Origin: Micromonospora carbonacea | GTDB taxonomy: Bacteria; Actinomycetota; Actinomycetes; Mycobacteriales; Micromonosporaceae | NCBI RefSeq assembly: GCF_014205165.1 | Contig: NZ_JACHMZ010000001.1 | Location: forward strand, 2,020,001 to 2,084,000 | Direction of reading: 5' to 3' | Length of the DNA stretch: 64,000 nt | Part shown: piece after piece, positions 52,439 through 60,793 of the stretch | Numbering within the stretch: position 1 is the first letter of the stretch | Layout of the letters: every line of letters begins with the position of its first letter | Notes under the pieces: generated by a model | Databases searched by the model: none | Told to the model about the DNA's origin: nothing | What the model saw: only the letters and a program-made list of their open reading frames with translations | Program-made: the position numbers and the translations under genes

Positions 52439-53266
52439 TTACCAGTGGAAGCCGGCGGTGTATGTCACGGTGGCTAGTGCCTGCTGGCCGGCGGCGTTCG
52501 GGTGGAAGTAGTCCCAGGTGGAGAGCTGGCTCAGGGTGAACGGGTAGCCGAACACCGCGTTGTCGTCGAAGTCGCAGTTCGGGCCGTACGCGGCGCACGC
52601 CTGGGCGAGCTGGGTGTTGTAGTCGACGACCCGCTGGCGCACCCGGGCCCGGCGGTCGACGTCGGCCTGGGCGGTGGAGGTCGGGTTGGCCAGCATGGAC
52701 TGGCAGATGCCGAACAGCGCCCACGCCGTACGGGCGCTGCCGCTGTCCTTGCCGACGGACCAGAGCCGGTGGATGTCCGGGATGCTGACGATCGCCACCC
52801 GGGCGTTCGGCAGGCCCGCCTTGATCCGGCCGAGCGCGGCGTCGATGTTGGCGCGGTAGGTGCTCACCGGCGTCATGCTCGACTCCGAGCCGGTGCAGGC
52901 GTCGTTGGCGCCGATCAGCATCGTCACGTACCCGACGCCCTGGCTGACCGCCGTGCCGGCCTGGCCGGACATGTCGGCGGACTTCGCGCCGGTCCTGGCG
53001 TCGTTGTGGTCGTTGCCGGCGATGGCCGGGTTGACCGCGCGGATGCGTAGGTAGTGGCTGTTCACCGAGGAGTTGTCGCCGGTGCTGAACGAGCGGGAGG
53101 CGCAGTCGACGTACCAGCCGCAGGCGTTGAAGCCGCGGGTGATGGAGTCGCCGAGGCTGGCCATGGAGCCGGGCGGCGGGCCGGCGTCGGCGTGGGCGGC
53201 CGTGGCGCCGAGGGGGACGAGGGCGGTGGCGGCGAGGGCGGCCAGGGCGCGTCGGATGGGGGTCAT
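52439..53266 (-). CDS. secreted SGNH/GDSL hydrolase
   Basis: 275 residues from ATG 53266 with GGAGG upstream. The signal peptide ends near 'ATAAHADAG'. SGNH blocks: 'MASLGDSITRGFNACGW' (nucleophile Ser), Gly in 'NDARTGAKSADM', 'MLIGANDACTG' (Asn) and 'WDYFHPNAAGQQ' (Asp and His). Six cysteines suggest disulphides, as in Streptomyces lipase/esterase SCO-type SGNH enzymes. It hydrolyses an ester outside the cell; substrate unknown. Divergent from the protease gene. Confidence 0.92.
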   Translation of the reverse strand: MTPIRRALAALAATALVPLGATAAHADAGPPPGSMASLGDSITRGFNACGWYVDCASRSFSTGDNSSVNSHYLRIRAVNPAIAGNDHNDARTGAKSADMSGQAGTAVSQGVGYVTMLIGANDACTGSESSMTPVSTYRANIDAALGRIKAGLPNARVAIVSIPDIHRLWSVGKDSGSARTAWALFGICQSMLANPTSTAQADVDRRARVRQRVVDYNTQLAQACAAYGPNCDFDDNAVFGYPFTLSQLSTWDYFHPNAAGQQALATVTYTAGFHW

Positions 53267-53399
53267 GGTGGCCTCCGGATCACGGGTGCCGACGGGGGAA
53301 ATCGGGGTGCATCGATCATATTGATCCACCTGAGGGGCCACAATGTTGCGAACATGTGTCGCGGGTAGCTCGGGCGAAACAGGGCGAAGCTGGGTCTTG

Positions 53400-53437
53400 C
53401 GAGTGAATCTAAGTATGTGAATACTTCAGTTCACTCG
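53400..53437. promoter_or_regulatory. 38-bp nested palindrome upstream of the protease gene
   Basis: Outer arms CGAGTGAA (53400-53407) and TTCACTCG (53430-53437) and inner arms AAGTAT (53411-53416) and ATACTT (53421-53426) are both perfect and share one centre, in an AT-rich patch 86 bases before the protease start. It is a strong operator candidate for a dimeric or tetrameric regulator. Confidence 0.6.
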
Positions 53438-53522
53438 GCCGGTTCACCCCAGCTCCGGCCGGATGGTCCTCGGGTCCGTCACCCCCGGCGCGACCCGTCA
53501 CCCCCTTCCGGGAGGTTGTTAC

Positions 53523-54572
53523 ATGCGACCCACGAGGTCATCGCTCCTCCGCGCCGCTTCCGTCGCCGCAGCCGGCACCCTGGTCGCCACCGCGTTGATC
53601 GGCGCACCCGCCCAGGCCGCCCCCGTCGCCTCGCCCGACGCCGCCGCCACCCTGGCCGAGCGGCTCGGTGACCGCTCCGCCGGCACCTACGCCGACGCCA
53701 GCGGCAGGATGGTCGTCACCGTGACCGACGCGGCCGCCGCCCGTCAGGTCCGCGCCTCCGGCGCCATCGCGAAGCTCGTCAAGCGGGGCGCCGCGGAGCT
53801 CGACCGGGCCACCGCCGAGCTGGAGCGCTCCGCGAAGATCCCCGGCACCGCGTGGTGGACCGACCCGGCCACCAACCAGGTCGTCGTCTCCGTCGACAGC
53901 ACCGTCACCGGCGCCAAGCTGGAGCGCGTCAAGGCCGCCGCCGCCCGGACCGGCGGCGCCGTGCGCATCGAGGCCGAGGCCGGCGTGCTGAGCACCCGCA
54001 TCTCCGGCGGCCAGGCGATCTACGCCGCCGGCGGCGGCCGCTGCTCGCTGGGCTTCAACGTGCGCAGCAGCTCCGGCGTCACCTACTTCCTGACCGCCGG
54101 GCACTGCACCAACATCGCCTCGACCTGGTACTCGAACTCGGCGCAGACCAGCACCCTGGGCACCCGCGCCGGCACCAGCTTCCCGGGCAACGACTACGGC
54201 ATCGTCCGGCACAGCAACTCCGCCAACGCGACCGGCAACGTCTCCCTCTACAACGGCAGCTACCGGGACGTCACCGGCGCGGCCAACGCGTACGTCGGCC
54301 AGAGCGTGCAGCGCTCCGGCAGCACCACCGGCGTGCACAGCGGCACGGTCGGGGCGCTCAACGCCACGGTGAACTACGCCGAGGGCTCCGTCTCCGGCCT
54401 GATCCGCACCAACGTCTGCGCCGAGCCCGGCGACAGCGGCGGCTCGCTGTTCAGCGGCAGCAGCGCCATCGGCCTCACCTCCGGCGGCAGCGGCAACTGC
54501 ACCCGCGGCGGCACCACCTACTTCCAGCCCGTCACCGAGCCGCTGAGCGTCTACGGCGTCAGCATCATCTGA
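53523..54572 (+). CDS. secreted streptogrisin-like serine protease (S1E)
   Basis: 349 residues from ATG 53523 behind GGGAGG. It has a signal peptide (about 1-33), a prodomain (about 34-170, '[20 protein letters not shown]') and a mature chymotrypsin-fold domain. The triad is complete: His in '[12 protein letters not shown]', Asp in '[12 protein letters not shown]' and Ser in '[13 protein letters not shown]'. Paired Cys match streptogrisin disulphides. It digests extracellular protein after autocatalytic removal of the prodomain. A terminator follows directly. Confidence 0.94.
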   Translation: MRPTRSSLLRAASVAAAGTLVATALIGAPAQAAPVASPDAAATLAERLGDRSAGTYADASGRMVVTVTDAAAARQVRASGAIAKLVKRGAAELDRATAELERSAKIPGTAWWTDPATNQVVVSVDSTVTGAKLERVKAAAARTGGAVRIEAEAGVLSTRISGGQAIYAAGGGRCSLGFNVRSSSGVTYFLTAGHCTNIASTWYSNSAQTSTLGTRAGTSFPGNDYGIVRHSNSANATGNVSLYNGSYRDVTGAANAYVGQSVQRSGSTTGVHSGTVGALNATVNYAEGSVSGLIRTNVCAEPGDSGGSLFSGSSAIGLTSGGSGNCTRGGTTYFQPVTEPLSVYGVSII

Positions 54573-54594
54573 TCCACCTCGCCCTCCCCCCGAA

Positions 54595-54621
54595 GCGGGT
54601 CGCCGGCCTCCGGCGGCCCGC
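54595..54621 (+). terminator. hairpin after the protease gene
   Basis: GCGGGTCGCCGG (54595-54606) pairs with CCGGCGGCCCGC (54610-54621), one wobble, with a 3-base loop and followed by TTCC. It starts 23 bases after the stop. Confidence 0.7.
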
Positions 54622-54756
54622 TTCCGGCGTACCCGAACCCGGCGCAGCCGGAGCAGGCCGCGACCGACGGCCGGTGGGGACCGGCGGCCCGGTGGGGCGG
54701 GATCCGCCGGTGGGGCGGGATCCGCGAGAGGATCGACTGGGCGGGCCGAACCGGGG

Positions 54757-54762
54757 TACCTT
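54757..54762 (+). promoter_or_regulatory. -10 hexamer of a probable leaderless transcript
   Basis: TACCTT ends seven bases before the GTG at 54770 with no ribosome site between them, the same geometry as at 28931 and 62465. Confidence 0.4.
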
Positions 54763-54769
54763 GCGGCCG

Positions 54770-56368
54770 GTGAGCGCCACACCGACCCCCGCCCCGCCCG
54801 CGTCGGCCTGGGCCCCGCTGCGCCTCGCCGCGTTCCGCAGCCTCTGGCTGGCCGTGCTGGCCAGCAACGTCGGCACCTGGATGCAGACCGTCGGCGCCCA
54901 GTGGCTGCTGGTCGACCAACCCAACGCGCCGACGCTGGTCGCCCTCGTGCAGACCGCGAGCATGCTGCCCGTGCTGCTGCTGGCCCTGCCGGCCGGCGCG
55001 CTCGCCGACACCCTCGACCGACGCCGGCTGCTCATCGGCGTGCAGAGCTTCCTCGCCGCCGTCGGGGTGCTGCTGACCGCGCTCACCGCCGCCGACCGGA
55101 TGCCGCCCGCCCTGCTGCTCACCCTCACCTTCGCCCTCGGCGTGGGCCAGGCGCTCACCCTGCCCGCCTGGCAGGCGGTGATCCCGGAGCTGGTGCCCCG
55201 GGAGCAGCTCGTCAGCGCCTCGGCGCTCGGCTCCATCAGCGTCAACCTGGCCCGCTCGGTCGGCCCGGCGGTGGCCGGCGTGCTGGTCGCCCAGGCCGGG
55301 GTGGCCGTGGTCTTCGCGGTGAACACCGCGTCCTTCGCGATCTTCGCCGGCGCGCTGCTGCGCTGGCGGCCGGACCGCCCCGACGGCGCGGCCATGCCGG
55401 AACGGTTCACCGCCGCCCTGCGCGCCGGCGGCCGGTACGTGCGCCACTCGCCGGTCGTCCGCCGCATCCTGCTGCGGGCCGCGCTGTTCGTGGTGCCCGG
55501 CAGCGCGCTGTGGGCGCTGCTGCCGCTGGTGGCCAGCCACCGCCTCGGCCTGGGCCCCGGCGGGTACGGCGTGCTGCTGGCCGCGCTCGGCGTCGGCGCG
55601 GTCGCCGGTGCGCTCGTGCTGCCCCGGGTACGCCGGGCGCTCACCGCCAGCCAGCTCCTCCTCGTCGCCGGGCTCGTCTACGCCGGGGTGCTGCTGGTGC
55701 TCGCCCTCGTGCCCGTGCCGGCCCTGGTGACGGTGGCCCTGGTGCCCGCCGGGCTGGCCTGGATGACGGTGCTGTCCACCGTGAACGCCGCGATGCAGCT
55801 CTTCCTCCCCGGCTGGGTACGCGCCCGGGGGCTCTCGGTCTACCAGATGGTCTTCGCAGGCGGGCAGGCGCTCGGCGCCCTCGCCTGGGGCGCGCTCGGC
55901 GAGTTCGCCGGCCTGGTCGCCGCGCTCGCCGTGGCCGGGGCGGCCATGGCCGTCGCCGCGCTCACCGTGCTGCTGTGGCCGCTGCGCGAGACCCGGGGGG
56001 TCAACCGGGACCCGGCCGTCTACTGGCCCGAGCCGCACCTGACCCTGGACGCGCACCCGCGCACCGGGCCGGTGCTGGTGACCGTCACCTACACCGTGCC
56101 GCCCGAGCGGCAGGACGCCTTCGTCGAGGCGATGCGGGCGGTGGGCCGGTCGCGGCGGCGCACCGGGGCGATGCGCTGGGGACTGTTCCGGGCGGGGGAG
56201 CGGGCGCACGGCTTCGTCGAGGTCTACCAGGTGCCGTCCTGGGAGGAACACCTGCGCCAGCACGGCGGGCGGCTGACCGGCGCCGACCGGGCGGCGGAGG
56301 AGCGGGCGAGGGCGCTGACCGAGGGCGAGGTCCACGTCAGCCACCTCCTCCCCGCCGACGAGCCGTAG
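54770..56368 (+). CDS. MFS exporter (EntS/MFS_3 type) with C-terminal ABM-like domain
   Basis: 532 residues from GTG 54770. Twelve TMs are expected; 'LAVLASNVGTWMQTVGAQWL' and 'ADTLDRRRLLIGVQ' (motif A) are typical of the enterobactin exporter branch. After the last TM, residues about 425-532 form a soluble cytosolic domain ('PVLVTVTYTVPPERQDAFVE', 'GAMRWGLFRAGERAHGFVEV') resembling an antibiotic-monooxygenase-like ferredoxin fold. This fusion occurs in actinobacterial MFS_3 proteins, but its role is unclear. Repeat copy 2 starts eight bases after the stop. Confidence 0.9.
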   Translation: MSATPTPAPPASAWAPLRLAAFRSLWLAVLASNVGTWMQTVGAQWLLVDQPNAPTLVALVQTASMLPVLLLALPAGALADTLDRRRLLIGVQSFLAAVGVLLTALTAADRMPPALLLTLTFALGVGQALTLPAWQAVIPELVPREQLVSASALGSISVNLARSVGPAVAGVLVAQAGVAVVFAVNTASFAIFAGALLRWRPDRPDGAAMPERFTAALRAGGRYVRHSPVVRRILLRAALFVVPGSALWALLPLVASHRLGLGPGGYGVLLAALGVGAVAGALVLPRVRRALTASQLLLVAGLVYAGVLLVLALVPVPALVTVALVPAGLAWMTVLSTVNAAMQLFLPGWVRARGLSVYQMVFAGGQALGALAWGALGEFAGLVAALAVAGAAMAVAALTVLLWPLRETRGVNRDPAVYWPEPHLTLDAHPRTGPVLVTVTYTVPPERQDAFVEAMRAVGRSRRRTGAMRWGLFRAGERAHGFVEVYQVPSWEEHLRQHGGRLTGADRAAEERARALTEGEVHVSHLLPADEP

Positions 56369-56376
56369 CGGGGGTG

Positions 56377-56432
56377 CAAGGAAGGGCACCTTGTTAACGC
56401 TTTCTGTGGTACAGGGGCCCCCTGTTAACACC
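56377..56432 (+). repeat. dispersed palindromic repeat, copy 2
   Basis: It contains TTGTTAACGCTTTCTGT with left flank CAAGGAAGGGCACC and right flank ACAGGGGCCCCCTGTTAACA. Copies 2 and 3 lie in opposite orientation on either side of the DUF998-like gene. Confidence 0.85.
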
Positions 56433-56519
56433 ACGGGCCGTGTCGGGCCGCCTCGGGCCGCGGTGCGCCCGGCGGTGCCGTGGGCGGTGCCGTGGGCGGT
56501 GCGCCCCGCAGCGCCGGGG

Positions 56520-57212
56520 TCAGCGCCGGCTCAGCCACCCGGCGACCAGCAGCGGGCAGAGCGCCTCCGCCCCGGCGGCCACCCGCTCGGCCAGGCCGAT
56601 CCGGTCACCCCCGGTGGCCAGCTCGATCACGAACCAGGCCACCGGCGTCAGCAGCCCCGCCGCCAGCGCCGCCCAGGCGGCCCGCCCGCCGCCGGCGTAC
56701 CCGTCGGGGGTGGACCGGGCCCGGCGGCCCGCGTCGCCGAGGGCCGGCCGCAGCGCGTCGCCGCCGGGGTGGCCGGGCCGTGGCCCGGCACCGCCGATGC
56801 CGCCGCGCACCCTGCTCGGCGGCGGGCCGGCGGGGGCGAGCGCCGGCCAGAGGGCCAGCGTGCCGAACGCGACGGCGGCGGCCAGCGCGTGCGGCGTCGA
56901 GCCGCCGTCGGCCGGCAGCGGGAACGCCGCCACCGCGAGCGTGGCGACGCCGCCCAGGGCGAGCAGCGCCCGCCCGCCGGCCGCCAGCGGGCGCAGCCCG
57001 GCGGCGGTCACGCAGTGGCACAGGCCGAGCCCGACGAGGCCGAGCGTCATGATCCACCGGTCGGTCGCGCCGACGGCCGCGAGCGCGCTGATCGTCCCGG
57101 AGACCTGGTCGAACCCGCCGGGCTGCCGGGCCGCGCCGAGCAGCCAGCCGCCGACCAGGAAGACCGGCGCCGCGCCGGCGGAGAGCAGGGCCCACGGGGG
57201 TACGACACGCAC
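56520..57212 (-). CDS. DUF998-like membrane protein
   Basis: 230 residues from GTG 57212 (GTG 57221 also possible). Six hydrophobic segments are expected; 'GGFDQVSGTISALAAVGATD' and 'WIMTLGLVGLGLCHCVTAAG' match the DUF998 pattern, in which a Ser/Asp-containing first loop follows TM1. A variable Gly/Arg-rich loop (about 120-165) splits the protein. Function unknown. The gene is bracketed by inverted copies of the dispersed repeat, and its start lies 28 bases from copy 3. Confidence 0.75.
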   Translation of the reverse strand: MRVVPPWALLSAGAAPVFLVGGWLLGAARQPGGFDQVSGTISALAAVGATDRWIMTLGLVGLGLCHCVTAAGLRPLAAGGRALLALGGVATLAVAAFPLPADGGSTPHALAAAVAFGTLALWPALAPAGPPPSRVRGGIGGAGPRPGHPGGDALRPALGDAGRRARSTPDGYAGGGRAAWAALAAGLLTPVAWFVIELATGGDRIGLAERVAAGAEALCPLLVAGWLSRR

Positions 57213-57240
57213 CCGGCACACCGTACGCGGCGCGGCATGG

Positions 57241-57294
57241 GTTAGCAGGGGCCCCCTGTGCAACAGAAAGCGTTAACAAGGGGCCCCTCCTTAC
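57241..57294 (-). repeat. dispersed palindromic repeat, copy 3 (inverted)
   Basis: On the minus strand it reads GTAAGGAGGGGCCCC, then TTGTTAACGCTTTCTGT, then a CAGGGGGCCCC-type right half. It lies between the DUF998 gene start and aspS, so it may sit in the aspS upstream region (start 57384). Confidence 0.85.
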
Positions 57295-57383
57295 CCCCAA
57301 CCGCGCCCGGTGACGGCGGGGGGCGGGGCACCCTGACAGAATGCGAGGGCAGACCGAACGCAGACGATGAGGAGACACAAGCC

Positions 57384-59189
57384 GTGATCCGTACCCATGA
57401 CGCCGGCAGCCTGCGCGCGACGGACGCCGGCACCACGGTGACGCTCGCCGGGTGGGTCGCCCGCCGGCGCGACCACGGCGGTGTCATCTTCGTCGATTTG
57501 CGCGACGCCTCGGGCGTCGTGCAGGTGGTCTTCCGCGAGGAGGACGCCCACGCGCTGCGCAACGAGTTCTGCGTGAAGGTGACCGGCGAGGTGACCCGCC
57601 GTCCCGAGGGCAACGAGAACCCGGAGCTGCCGACCGGCGAGATCGAGGTGACCGCGAGCGCGCTGGAGGTGCTCTCGGAGGCCGCGCCGCTGCCGCTGCC
57701 CGTCGACGACCAGGTCGAGGCCGGCGACGACATCCGGCTCAAGTACCGCTACCTGGACCTGCGCCGGGGCGGCCCGGCGAGGGCGATGCGGCTGCGGTCG
57801 CGGGCCAACCAGCTCGCCCGGGGCGTGCTGCACGAGCGCGACTTCCTGGAGATCGAGACGCCGACGCTGACCCGGTCCACCCCGGAGGGCGCGCGCGACT
57901 TCCTGGTCCCGGTCCGGCTCCAGCCGGGCAGCTGGTACGCGCTGCCCCAGTCCCCGCAGCTGTTCAAGCAGCTGCTGATGGTCGGCGGCATGGAGCGCTA
58001 CTACCAGATCGCCCGCTGCTACCGCGACGAGGACTTCCGGGCCGACCGGCAGCCGGAGTTCACCCAGCTCGACATCGAGATGTCGTTCGTCACCGAGGAC
58101 GACGTGATCGACCTCGGCGAGGCGATCGTGTCCGCGCTCTGGTCCGACCTGGCCGGCTACGAGATCCCCCGGCCCATCCCGCGCATCACCTGGCACGACG
58201 CGATGGCCCGCTACGGCTCCGACAAGCCGGACCTGCGCTACGGCGTCGAGCTGACCGAGCTGACCGACTACCTGCGCGGCACGGCGTTCCGGGTGTTCGC
58301 CGGGGCGATCGACGCGGGCGGCTACGTGGGCGCGGTCGTCATGCCGGGCGGCGCGGGCCAGACCCGCAAGGAGCTGGACGGCTGGCAGGACTGGGCCAAG
58401 GCGCGCGGCGCGAAGGGCCTGGCGTACGTGGTGCTCGACGCCGAGACCGGCGCGCCGCGGGGCCCGGTGGCGAAGAACCTCTCCGAGGAGCACCTGGCGG
58501 GGCTGGCCGACGCGGTCGGCGCGAAGCCGGGCGACGCGGTGTTCTTCGCGGCCGGCGCCGACGCCCGGGAGGCGCAGGAGCTGCTCGGCGCGGCCCGCAT
58601 CGAGATCGCCAAGCGGGCGAAGCTGATCGACGAGTCGGCGTGGGCGTTCTGCTGGGTGGTCGACGCCCCGATGTTCGAGCGCACCGACGAGGGCGGCTGG
58701 ACGGCCGTGCACCACCCGTTCACCTCGCCGAACGCCGAGTGGGTGGACCGGTTCGAGGAGGCCCCGGACCGGGCGCTGGCGTACGCGTACGACATCGTCT
58801 GCAACGGCAACGAGATCGGCGGCGGGTCGATCCGTATCCACCGGGGCGACGTGCAGCAGCGGGTGTTCGACCTGCTCGGCATCACCCCCGCCGAGGCGCA
58901 GGACAAGTTCGGCTTCCTGCTGGAGGCGTTCAAGTACGGCGCCCCGCCGCACGGCGGCATCGCGTTCGGCTGGGACCGGGTCTGCATGCTGCTGGCGGGC
59001 GCGGACTCGATCCGCGAGGTGATCGCGTTCCCGAAGACCCGGGGCGGCTTCGACCCGCTGACGGGCGCGCCGACGCCGATCACCGTGCAGCAGCGCGCCG
59101 AGGCGGGCGTCGACGCCAAGCCGAAGGCCCCGACGGGCGCGCACGCCGGCACCGCCGGCCCGGCCGCCCCGGTGGCCGACCCGGTCTGA
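57384..59189 (+). CDS. aspS: aspartyl-tRNA synthetase, probably non-discriminating
   Basis: 601 residues from GTG 57384. N-terminal OB-fold anticodon domain ('[20 protein letters not shown]'), class II motif 2 '[20 protein letters not shown]', bacterial GAD insertion (about 285-410), '[17 protein letters not shown]' and motif 3 '[15 protein letters not shown]'. Residue 31 is His (RRRDHGG), the residue linked to relaxed tRNA-Asp/tRNA-Asn recognition; discriminating enzymes such as that of E. coli carry Leu there. It would then feed the GatCAB route to Asn-tRNA. The C-terminal ~35 residues are an Ala/Pro tail. Confidence 0.96.
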   Translation: MIRTHDAGSLRATDAGTTVTLAGWVARRRDHGGVIFVDLRDASGVVQVVFREEDAHALRNEFCVKVTGEVTRRPEGNENPELPTGEIEVTASALEVLSEAAPLPLPVDDQVEAGDDIRLKYRYLDLRRGGPARAMRLRSRANQLARGVLHERDFLEIETPTLTRSTPEGARDFLVPVRLQPGSWYALPQSPQLFKQLLMVGGMERYYQIARCYRDEDFRADRQPEFTQLDIEMSFVTEDDVIDLGEAIVSALWSDLAGYEIPRPIPRITWHDAMARYGSDKPDLRYGVELTELTDYLRGTAFRVFAGAIDAGGYVGAVVMPGGAGQTRKELDGWQDWAKARGAKGLAYVVLDAETGAPRGPVAKNLSEEHLAGLADAVGAKPGDAVFFAAGADAREAQELLGAARIEIAKRAKLIDESAWAFCWVVDAPMFERTDEGGWTAVHHPFTSPNAEWVDRFEEAPDRALAYAYDIVCNGNEIGGGSIRIHRGDVQQRVFDLLGITPAEAQDKFGFLLEAFKYGAPPHGGIAFGWDRVCMLLAGADSIREVIAFPKTRGGFDPLTGAPTPITVQQRAEAGVDAKPKAPTGAHAGTAGPAAPVADPV

Positions 59190-59242
59190 GCCGACCTGCG
59201 ACCCCGGCCTGAGCTGAGGCGGCCGGGGGCGACCAGCGATCC

Positions 59243-59275
59243 CGGCGGGCGGCCCCACGGTGGGGCCGCCCGCCG
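59243..59275 (+). terminator. 15-bp hairpin downstream of aspS
   Basis: CGGCGGGCGGCCCCA (59243-59257) and TGGGGCCGCCCGCCG (59261-59275) form a perfect stem with loop CGG, 54 bases after aspS and 18 bases before the next gene. Confidence 0.75.
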
Positions 59276-59293
59276 CCGTGGAGGGGGCGACTC

Positions 59294-60109
59294 GTGACGC
59301 TGCTCGTGGTGGGTGCCAGCGGGCACCTCGGGGGCGAGGTGTGCCGCCGGGCGGTCGCGGCGGGGCAGCGCGTGGTCGGCACGTACCACGCCAACCCCGG
59401 CGCGCCGGCCGGCGTCGAGGCGCGTCGGCTCGACGTGACCGACCGGGCCGCCGTGCGCGCGCTGGTCGCGGCGGTGCGGCCGGCCGCCGTGGTGAGCACC
59501 CCCTACCGGTACGCCGACTGGACGGTCACCGCCGACGGCGCGGCGAACGTGGCGTACGCCGCCGCGGAGGCGGGCGCGCGGCTGGTGCACCTGTCCAGCG
59601 ACGCGCTGCACGCCGGCCGGCCCGAGCCGTACGCCGACGACGACGTGCCGACGCCGGTGTTCGCGTACGGGGCGGCGAAGGCGGCGGCGGAGACCGCCGT
59701 GCGGGTGGTCGACCCGGGCGCGGCGCTGGTGCGTACCTCGTTGATCATGGGCGACGAGCGGAGCAGGCAGGTCCGGCTCTGCCTGGACGCCCTCGCTGGC
59801 CGGGGGGTCCTGTTCATCGACGAGGTCCGCTGCCCGGTCGACGTGGGCGACCTGGCCGCCGCCGTGCTGGAGCTGGCCGCGTCCGACCATGCCGGCCTGC
59901 TCAACGTGGCGGGGCCGGACGCGGTCAGCCGCGCCGAGCTGGGGCTGCTGGTGGCCCGGCGGTTCGGGCTCGACCCGGGCGGCCTGCGGACCGCCACGAG
60001 CGCCGCGTCGGGCCTGGTCCGCCCCGTCGAGGTACGCCTCGACAGCTCCCGCGCCGCCGGCCTGCTGCGGACCCGCCTGCGCGGGGTCGCCGAGCTGCTC
60101 GCCCCCTGA
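59294..60109 (+). CDS. RmlD-like NAD(P)-binding sugar-nucleotide reductase family protein
   Basis: 271 residues from GTG 59294, with GGAGGGGG upstream. An extended SDR with 'LLVVGASGHLGGEVCRRAV' (nucleotide loop), 'HLSSDALHAGRPEPY', 'AYGAAKAAAETAVRVV' (YxxxK) and 'PVDVGDLAAAVLELA', as in dTDP-4-dehydrorhamnose reductase. No other rhamnose genes are nearby and the first loop is GASGHLG, so the substrate may differ. Cytosolic. Confidence 0.85.
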   Translation: MTLLVVGASGHLGGEVCRRAVAAGQRVVGTYHANPGAPAGVEARRLDVTDRAAVRALVAAVRPAAVVSTPYRYADWTVTADGAANVAYAAAEAGARLVHLSSDALHAGRPEPYADDDVPTPVFAYGAAKAAAETAVRVVDPGAALVRTSLIMGDERSRQVRLCLDALAGRGVLFIDEVRCPVDVGDLAAAVLELAASDHAGLLNVAGPDAVSRAELGLLVARRFGLDPGGLRTATSAASGLVRPVEVRLDSSRAAGLLRTRLRGVAELLAP

Positions 60110-60134
60110 CCGTGCCGGCTCCGCCGGGCGGCCC

Positions 60135-60177
60135 TGCATACCTTCTATGCAAAGAGATTGTGCATAGAAGGTATGCA
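60135..60177. promoter_or_regulatory. perfect 17-bp inverted repeat, operator of the ArsR-type regulator
   Basis: TGCATACCTTCTATGCA (60135-60151) and its exact complement TGCATAGAAGGTATGCA (60161-60177) flank a 9-base AT-rich spacer. Each arm is itself a dyad (TGCATA-N5-TATGCA), giving two binding sites, 17 bases before the regulator ATG. Confidence 0.85.
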
Positions 60178-60193
60178 CAGTTATTGTGCTGCC

Positions 60194-60793
60194 ATGGGCA
60201 ACGACGAGAGCACGGGCCGGCAGGCCCCCCGCCAGGTCCGGCTGGACCCGAGACAGGTGCGGGTGCTGGCGCACCCGCTGCGGCTGCGGCTGCTCGGCGC
60301 GCTGCGGGTCGACGGTCCCGCCACCGCCACCGGGCTCGCCGAAGGGCTCGGCACCAACACCGGCGCCACCAGCTACCACCTGCGTCAGCTCGCCGAGGCG
60401 GGGCTCGTCGTCGAGGCCCACGACCTCGCCGGCGGGCGGCAGCGCTGGTGGCGGGCGGCGCACGACATCAGCAGCTGGGAGCCGTCCGACTTCGACGACG
60501 ACCCGGACGCCCGGGCCGCCGCCGAGTGGATCCAGGCCGAGCAGGTGCGCCTGGTCGTCGAGCACTCCGACCGGTGGTTCGCCGTCCAACAGGACTTCCC
60601 ACCCGCCTGGCGCGACGCCGCCGGAATGAGCGACGCCCTGCTGCACCTCGGGCCCGAGCGGCTCCAGGCGATGGAGGCGGAGCTGTGGGAGGTCCTCATG
60701 CGCTACCGCGACCAGTCGCGCCCCGACGAGGCCGACGCCCGGCCGGTGCAGGTCTTCCTGGCCGCGTACCCGATGATCGAGCCGACCCGGTGA
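60194..60793 (+). CDS. ArsR-like winged-helix regulator of the downstream exporter
   Basis: 199 residues from ATG 60194. N-terminal HTH: '[20 protein letters not shown]', 'PATATGLAEGLGTNTGATSY' and 'HLRQLAEAGLVVEAHDLAGG'. A ~110-residue C-terminal helical domain contains many acidic and Trp residues ('RQRWWRAAHDISSWEPSDFD'), as in the helix_turn_helix_20 regulators of MFS pumps; there is no metal-binding Cys pattern. It overlaps the exporter start by four bases and is preceded by the double palindrome, so it probably represses both genes. Confidence 0.92.
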   Translation: MGNDESTGRQAPRQVRLDPRQVRVLAHPLRLRLLGALRVDGPATATGLAEGLGTNTGATSYHLRQLAEAGLVVEAHDLAGGRQRWWRAAHDISSWEPSDFDDDPDARAAAEWIQAEQVRLVVEHSDRWFAVQQDFPPAWRDAAGMSDALLHLGPERLQAMEAELWEVLMRYRDQSRPDEADARPVQVFLAAYPMIEPTR

